A stretch of 64,000 nucleotides of DNA from RUG334 sp045599645 (GTDB lineage Bacteria; Muiribacteriota; Ozemobacteria; Ozemobacterales; Ozemobacteraceae). The position numbers and the translations under genes are program-made. The stretch covers positions 162,288-226,287 of the forward strand of contig JAZRWI010000004.1 of assembly GCA_045599645.1 (NCBI GenBank). The letters run 5' to 3'. The first letter of the stretch is position 1. Each line of letters starts with the position of its first letter. The notes beneath the pieces were generated by a model. It was given only the letters and a program-made list of their open reading frames with translations, searched no databases and was not told the origin of the DNA. Positions 60,021 through 64,000 of the stretch are shown one piece after another.

Positions 60021-60246
60021 CTTCCTCCATGTATTGCGAATCACGTTCCCATATTTTCAAAACGATAGTCTGTTCGATTGGATCCATGTTTGTTTCGAGC
60101 ATTTTACCATCTTTACTGATAACCATTGCATGGTCAGGGTGTTTTAAATTTAATACAGATATATTGCCATTTTTACGTGTAAAAGCATACCATTTTACAA
60201 TCATGTCAGCGGCATCTGCGATTGCCTGGATTTCTTGTTCAGACAT
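60010..60246 (-). CDS. Small protein of unknown function in a DUF4160 cassette
   Basis: 78 aa, acidic, no membrane segment. Helix EQEIQAIADAADMIVKWYAF, then strands and a C-terminal helix. Family not recognised. It overlaps the upstream gene by 8 bases and the DUF4160 gene by 11 bases, so the three genes are translationally coupled. The context suggests an operon of small partner proteins. Confidence 0.6.
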   Translation of the reverse strand: MSEQEIQAIADAADMIVKWYAFTRKNGNISVLNLKHPDHAMVISKDGKMLETNMDPIEQTIVLKIWERDSQYMEEDVA

Positions 60247-60526
60247 ATTGTATTTCTACCCCTTTTATTGGTTTTAAAAATTCATCCGGATTCATGTATA
60301 AGTTTTCTAATATAGGTAACAAATCAATATAATCTTCATATTCCGGCTTGGCAAAATCTTTTACCATAACCACAATATAACCATTATCCCATTCTTTTAT
60401 AGAAGTGTATTTTTCTAGATTTTTTGATGTTAAAAAAGTTATGGTTTTCCCTGCAAAAGTGAACGTGGTATATTCACCTTTACTACTTAAAATAGCTATA
60501 TTATTTTTTTCTAAATGATTTTTCAT
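60239..60526 (-). CDS. Small protein of unknown function, first gene of the DUF4160 cassette
   Basis: 95 aa. A beta-rich start (FAGKTITFLTSKNLEKYTSIKEWDNGYIVVMVKDF) and a helical end (YEDYIDLLPILENLYMNPDEFLKPI). No named family recognised. No strong ribosome site before its ATG. It leads the overlapping three-gene set 60526 to 59742; the next gene starts before this one ends. Confidence 0.6.
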   Translation of the reverse strand: MKNHLEKNNIAILSSKGEYTTFTFAGKTITFLTSKNLEKYTSIKEWDNGYIVVMVKDFAKPEYEDYIDLLPILENLYMNPDEFLKPIKGVEIQYV

Positions 60527-60770
60527 CTGAATCCGTATTATTTACCTTTTCAACAAGCAGAATACTTTATACCTTCTTTTAATACATTTTTGTAAAAAGG
60601 CAGTAATTCAGCATAACGCCAAAATTGAACCTTAAATTTAACAGATACCGAAACAGTTAAATCATATTTCAAGCTCAATCAACTTACATTGCTTCGTTGT
60701 CCATAAATAAATTATAGTAAGAACGATTCCCCTTTGCAAGTTTAAAATCGTAGCTTACAACAACAGCATT

Positions 60771-60869
60771 CAGTTCACGGAAGACGATAAACGCTGGCTG
60801 GCTCTTTCCCCCAAGCATAAGAAGTTTCTGTTCACAGTTCTTGACGCAATGCTGGAAAGCCAAAAATAA
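60771..60869 (+). pseudogene. Relic of the XRE regulator C-terminus
   Basis: An in-frame 32-codon tail, QFTEDDKRWLALSPKHKKFL... to a TAA, matching the end of the regulator at 59391. The DNA-binding half is gone. It lies just downstream of the DUF4160 cassette. Confidence 0.75.
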
Positions 60870-60881
60870 TAAAAGAAAAAG

Positions 60882-61421
60882 TTATTGCGATTTTAAGTAT
60901 TCTGAAAATGTTGCATAACCTAGCTTTCTTCTGTGGGCAACCATATCTGTCCAGATTTCATTACCTTGAACTTCAGTTATATAGCCGGCATCAAATGCCA
61001 TTTTCATTATGCTACCAGTTGTATAATGAGTAAGTCCATATTCCTTAACATAAACTGCAATATCTCTCAGATTATTACTGGCAAGTATACCTTGCTTTTC
61101 TTTGGCAAGTGTTATTGCTGCTGCTTCCCCACGACCGATAATTTTATGACCTGGTTCAGGATTGTTTGTTAGCTTTCTATACAATTTGTAAGACCTGGTT
61201 CCAACGGTTATTGTTTCAATAAATGCTTCTCTACTCTGAATAAGTGAATCCACTTTTGCTTTTAGAGCTTTAACACGATTAACCCCTGGATGAGACAATT
61301 CATCATATACTTCCTTAGGTATTACAATTCTTCCGGGAAACAGCTTTGCAAGAATATTTTCATTGTCAACCCAAAGAAATGCAGAGATGCAATCAGTATC
61401 GAAAAATAACTGCTCAGTCAA
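60882..61421 (-). CDS. PIN-domain protein
   Basis: 179 aa. Residues FFDTDCISAFLWVD, then acidic residues at GRGEAAAITLAKEK and ASNNLRDIAVYV form a PIN-domain nuclease site (three to four aspartate/glutamate residues). PIN proteins are mostly ribonucleases and frequent toxins. It begins with TTG at 61421, inside the stop of the ImmA/IrrE gene, so it is coupled to that gene: a three-gene XRE-protease-PIN operon. No antitoxin other than the XRE or protease genes is present. Confidence 0.8.
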   Translation of the reverse strand: MTEQLFFDTDCISAFLWVDNENILAKLFPGRIVIPKEVYDELSHPGVNRVKALKAKVDSLIQSREAFIETITVGTRSYKLYRKLTNNPEPGHKIIGRGEAAAITLAKEKQGILASNNLRDIAVYVKEYGLTHYTTGSIMKMAFDAGYITEVQGNEIWTDMVAHRRKLGYATFSEYLKSQ

Positions 61422-62169
61422 TTATTTCACCTGCTTCTTCAGTGCCATATACAATATCGTCTCTAAAAGCTTCAAGCAATAATTCTTCGTATTTTCCATC
61501 AGAAATTTTCTCATTCTTATATAATTGTTCTACCTGCTCAATATAGTGACCATAGGTGCAATACTGTTTTTCTACAGGTAAAGGCCGATACAGTCCAGAA
61601 TAGAAACCCATTGCTTCAGCCTGCTTTTTCACTGGGGTATTTAATAATTCGTTGAGTTCATTTTTATTAATAAAACCGCAATTATTTAATTGATAAACTG
61701 CTGTCTGATGGCTTACTCCAAAGTATTGTTCAATTCTGATTATGTCTTGAATAGTAAGACCACCTTTATGCTTCCCAAGAAGACGATCTGTTGTCTCAGT
61801 CAAAGCTGCGCGAGGCATTAAAAAATAAGCAGCAAAAGCGTCAGCTTTTTTTTCGGTTTCATCACTGTTGCCAATAGTTTTTGAACAAACGGTTACCATA
61901 TTATTGTCATAAAACAGATGATATAATTCGTGTGCCAGAGAAAAACGCTGGCGACCTAAGGTCATAGTTGAATTTAACGCTATTGTGCATCTGCCATCAG
62001 TTCCCTTTATGCACATTCCGCTAAGATTGTTACTCATTGGGTAAAATACAATAGTTAGTTTTTCAATTCTTTGCACAAAAGAAAAAATATCTATTGGAGA
62101 GTTATTATCTTCATCAAATTTTTTTCTTAAACGCTCAGCCTTTGCCATCAAATCTGCATAATCAATCAT
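61414..62169 (-). CDS. ImmA/IrrE-family metallo-endopeptidase
   Basis: 251 aa. The zinc site is plainly seen: LAHELYHLFYD (HExxH) with a downstream acidic residue region AFAAYFLMPRAAL. The family cleaves a partner repressor (ImmR or DdrO type) to switch on genes. The N-terminal helical part and the C-terminal domain are also family-typical. Start ATG overlaps the XRE stop (62166-62169), so the repressor and its protease are made together. Confidence 0.88.
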   Translation of the reverse strand: MIDYADLMAKAERLRKKFDEDNNSPIDIFSFVQRIEKLTIVFYPMSNNLSGMCIKGTDGRCTIALNSTMTLGRQRFSLAHELYHLFYDNNMVTVCSKTIGNSDETEKKADAFAAYFLMPRAALTETTDRLLGKHKGGLTIQDIIRIEQYFGVSHQTAVYQLNNCGFINKNELNELLNTPVKKQAEAMGFYSGLYRPLPVEKQYCTYGHYIEQVEQLYKNEKISDGKYEELLLEAFRDDIVYGTEEAGEIID

Positions 62170-62504
62170 AAATCAGACTCTTTCAGCAATTTGCCCATAT
62201 ATTCCGAATTTAAGGCAATACGATTTATGGCACTTATAGCCTCCAGGTCTTCTGTTGTAAGGTTGCTTGCTCTATAAGCAAATGACAAATAAGACGTTTC
62301 TTGCAAATTTCTTTCAATAGCCTCAACAGAAACTCCAAATAGATTAGCAAGCTTTTCCAGCATATCTGCTGACAAAATCCGTTCACCTTTTTCAATTTTT
62401 GAAATAAGGCTTTGATCAACACCTAGGAAAAGAGCTATGCTTTTCTGGCTAATTCCAATATTTTCCCTGAGTTTTTTTATATTCTCGCCTATTATGTTAG
62501 CCAT
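62166..62504 (-). CDS. XRE-family repressor, partner of the ImmA/IrrE protease
   Basis: 112 aa. Helix-turn-helix (IKKLRENIGISQKSIALFLGVDQSLISKIEKGERILSADMLEKLANLFGVSVEAIE), then a short tail likely cut by the protease. Overlaps the downstream protease gene by 4 bases. It very likely represses the operon of XRE, protease and PIN gene from a promoter in the AT-rich DNA just upstream (62505-62580). Confidence 0.85.
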   Translation of the reverse strand: MANIIGENIKKLRENIGISQKSIALFLGVDQSLISKIEKGERILSADMLEKLANLFGVSVEAIERNLQETSYLSFAYRASNLTTEDLEAISAINRIALNSEYMGKLLKESDL

Positions 62505-62589
62505 AACACTACCCCTCCTTTTTATTTAACATATTACAGATTTGTCATATTTTCAAGCAAATTTACGTTAGTAATTATGACAATATATC

Positions 62590-62742
62590 ATGAACAAATT
62601 TCAACCTAAAAGACAACTTCACAGTAAACATGCCCAGCTCACGGAAGATGACAAACGCTGGTCGGCCCTTTCCCCCAAGCATAAGAAGTTTCTGCTCACA
62701 GTTCTTGACGCAATGCTGGAAAGCCAGAAAAGTAAAATTTAA
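62590..62742 (+). CDS. 50-aa open frame with the XRE-regulator tail
   Basis: ATG to TAA, 50 codons; residues 16-50 copy the tail of the 59391 regulator (QLTEDDKRWSALSPKHKKFL and on). The first 15 residues are unrelated. No ribosome site. It is either a relic that kept an open frame or a small protein made of the tail alone. Confidence 0.4.
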   Translation: MNKFQPKRQLHSKHAQLTEDDKRWSALSPKHKKFLLTVLDAMLESQKSKI

Positions 62743-62816
62743 TAATCAACTATAAAATAACACTACTAACAGGCGGATGACTTAGTTCATATAGAAACAC
62801 AGAGCACCTAAAAATT

Positions 62817-63158
62817 TCATTTTTCTAATATTTTTCTAATTTGGAGTTCTAGATTTGGTATATCTTCTTGAATTGTTTGCCAAGCAGAAGCTACATCCAG
62901 ATTTGAGTATTGATGAGCAAATATATCTCTAATGCCGCACCAAGAACGCCATTGAACATCTTTCTCTCTGTTTCTCAATTCATCTGATATAAGCTTGCAT
63001 AATTCACCAATTTGCAGAACACACATACAACAAGCATTTTGGAATACTGAAATATTAGTAAATTTTTCAAAATCATTATTAAACATATTGCAAGCTTCTT
63101 TTACCTGTTTGCAATAACCAAGGATTTTATTTAATACAATATAATCCTTATGATTCAT
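62817..63158 (-). CDS. hepT: HepT-family toxin (DUF86)
   Basis: 113 aa, all-helical HEPN protein. The RX4HXY ribonuclease/adenylylation motif is present as RDIFAHQY, near residue 77. Overlaps the upstream MntA-like gene's stop by 11 bases. HepT toxins are held in check by MntA nucleotidyltransferases that AMPylate the tyrosine of this motif (type VII toxin-antitoxin). The pair is complete here. Confidence 0.9.
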   Translation of the reverse strand: MNHKDYIVLNKILGYCKQVKEACNMFNNDFEKFTNISVFQNACCMCVLQIGELCKLISDELRNREKDVQWRSWCGIRDIFAHQYSNLDVASAWQTIQEDIPNLELQIRKILEK

Positions 63159-63447
63159 AAATAAGTATTTCAGACCCCTTTATTGAAGCATAAAAATCAG
63201 AAGCAATACCCGATGTAGTAACCACATCAACAGAAAGTTGCAGAGCCTCTCTAACATCCTGCAAAAAAGCAGACAATGTTATCAATGAAAAAGACTTGCT
63301 ACCCTTTTCAATAAGAAGGTCAATATCACTTTCAGAAGTAGCACACCCTTTTGCATATGAGCCGAATAAAAAAACACGTTTCAAGCCATATTCTTTTGCA
63401 ATAGGCGACAAAACAGATTTTATTGTTTCTATAGTGTGCATCTTCAT
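63148..63447 (-). CDS. mntA: MntA-family antitoxin nucleotidyltransferase
   Basis: 99 aa minimal nucleotidyltransferase. The GSX10DXD motif is seen: GSYAKGCATSESDID, with a third carboxylate likely in the strand LQLSVDVV. It transfers AMP to the HepT toxin, inactivating it. Encoded first, ahead of and overlapping the toxin gene. Confidence 0.9.
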   Translation of the reverse strand: MKMHTIETIKSVLSPIAKEYGLKRVFLFGSYAKGCATSESDIDLLIEKGSKSFSLITLSAFLQDVREALQLSVDVVTTSGIASDFYASIKGSEILIYES

Positions 63448-63861
63448 ACCTCTTAATTGATTATAATAAATATAAGTTTGGTATGCAAGCCCATACCAGA
63501 TATTAGCATAGCTTCATATGTTAATTGATTCTACAGCCATTCTAAATATAGCATAAACAAATTTTCTTTCAAAAAGCTAAGAAGAATAATACTTACTATT
63601 TTTAAATACCTTTTCGGACGGATAACTTAGTTTTTAAGGATGGGAAAAAAGTCACAGGACAACGGTTCTTTAGTGCAATTACTTGTTAACCAATAACCTA
63701 TAGCAGGTTTCGCTGTCAGTAGCCTAGTAGTCCTCGATTCAACTCGCAGTTATTAGCCAAAGCATAAAACAGAAGCCAATAGTTATAAGCCTATTGTAGC
63801 CATTCTTTAAGCTTACTATTTAATGATGGTTATGGTATAATATTTAACAGCGAGGTAAAAA
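63448..63861. other. Intergenic stretch of 414 bases
   Basis: AT-rich with no ORF or tRNA that I can support. It contains a copy of the short motif CGGACGGATAACTTAG (63614 onward), similar to CGGACGGATGACTTAG near 56655 and GCGGATGACTTAG near 62772. An extended -10 lies at its right edge. Confidence 0.5.
63833..63841 (+). promoter_or_regulatory. Extended -10 promoter of the AAA-ATPase gene
   Basis: TGGTATAAT (TG at 63833-63834, TATAAT at 63836-63841), 20 bases before the ATG at 63862. GAGGT ribosome site follows. Confidence 0.6.
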
Positions 63862-64000
63862 ATGAAAAAAGCAATTGCAATTGGTGCTCAAAGTTTTGAA
63901 AAAATAAGGCAGAACGACTGTTTTTATATTGATAAAACCTATTTCATTAAAGAATGGTTTGAAAGCAACGATGATGTAACTTTAATTACACGTCCTCGCC
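63862..64000 (+). CDS. AAA-ATPase-like protein with expected PD-(D/E)XK nuclease end, 5' part only
   Basis: Runs off the window after 46 codons. The start MKKAIAIGAQSFEKIRQNDCFYIDKTYFIKEWFESNDDVTLITRPR is the typical start of the AAA-ATPase-like (PF09820) proteins that end with a PD-(D/E)XK nuclease, multicopy in many gut and rumen bacteria. It is preceded by an extended -10 and a GAGGT ribosome site. The nuclease end is assumed, not seen. Confidence 0.75.
   Translation, partial: MKKAIAIGAQSFEKIRQNDCFYIDKTYFIKEWFESNDDVTLITRPR

Noticed and set aside
1..64000. tRNA and rRNA genes
   Set aside because: No tRNA T-loop (GTTCGA with flanking stem) or rRNA sequence was found between genes.

Overview
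The window reads as chromosomal DNA (AT-rich, gene-dense, both strands) from an uncultured, probably Gram-negative and probably anaerobic bacterium. That is an inference from the gene mix: a polyunsaturated-fatty-acid (Pfa) type secondary-lipid synthase, head-to-head hydrocarbon (Ole) genes, the isoprenoid enzyme IspH, SpeA, Hsp33, many secreted or membrane proteins of unknown function, and a DUF4160/HepT/AAA-ATPase accessory set. No rRNA, tRNA or ribosomal protein gene was seen, so I do not assign a phylum.

Layout. 1-5.6 kb: an amidohydrolase (MtaD type), then three paralogous membrane-anchored proteins of unknown function around a 447-aa unknown, with two heptamer tandem arrays. 5.8-20 kb: a giant lipid synthase, PfaA-like KS-AT-4xACP-KR, a DH domain in the -1 frame, and a KS-CLF-AT-DH-DH protein. 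20-27 kb: a DUF4230-like protein, a Phd/RelE toxin-antitoxin pair behind a long palindrome, a secreted prolyl oligopeptidase, a repeat cluster, a three-module Cas4/RecB-like protein and an array of small hairpins. 27-35 kb: small secreted protein, OleC, OleD, IspH, then MoxR-DUF58-DUF4129. 35-49 kb: Map, SpeA, a four-gene unknown membrane operon, GlnRS, a flavoprotein group, ExoIII. 49-56.5 kb: Hsp33, YjbQ, a solitary NFACT-R domain, a Bax inhibitor-1-like protein, a FemAB-like transferase, TrmL, and MITE-like and tandem repeats. 56.5-64 kb: an accessory region with toxin-antitoxin type cassettes, gene relics, a broken acyltransferase, a possible small RNA and the start of an AAA-ATPase gene.

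Main result. The PfaA-like gene ends at a stop two codons past A AAA AAA (11850-11856). Six bases further on is a perfect 8-bp stem (11863-11870/11894-11901), and a Shine-Dalgarno-like AGAGG lies 13 nt upstream. A -1 slip there joins the KR exactly to the missing dehydratase domain. The dehydratase HxxxGxxxxP histidine lies upstream of every usual start codon in its own frame, so the domain is only complete if ribosomes shift. This looks like a programmed -1 frameshift giving two synthase forms (about 2003 and 2286 aa); a one-base homopolymer error is the main alternative.

Working together. The Pfa synthase would make a polyunsaturated acyl chain. OleC and OleD are two of the four enzymes that join two acyl chains head to head into a long olefin, as Shewanella does with its Pfa product (C31:9 polyene). 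OleA, OleB, the PfaD enoyl reductase and a phosphopantetheinyl transferase are not in the window.
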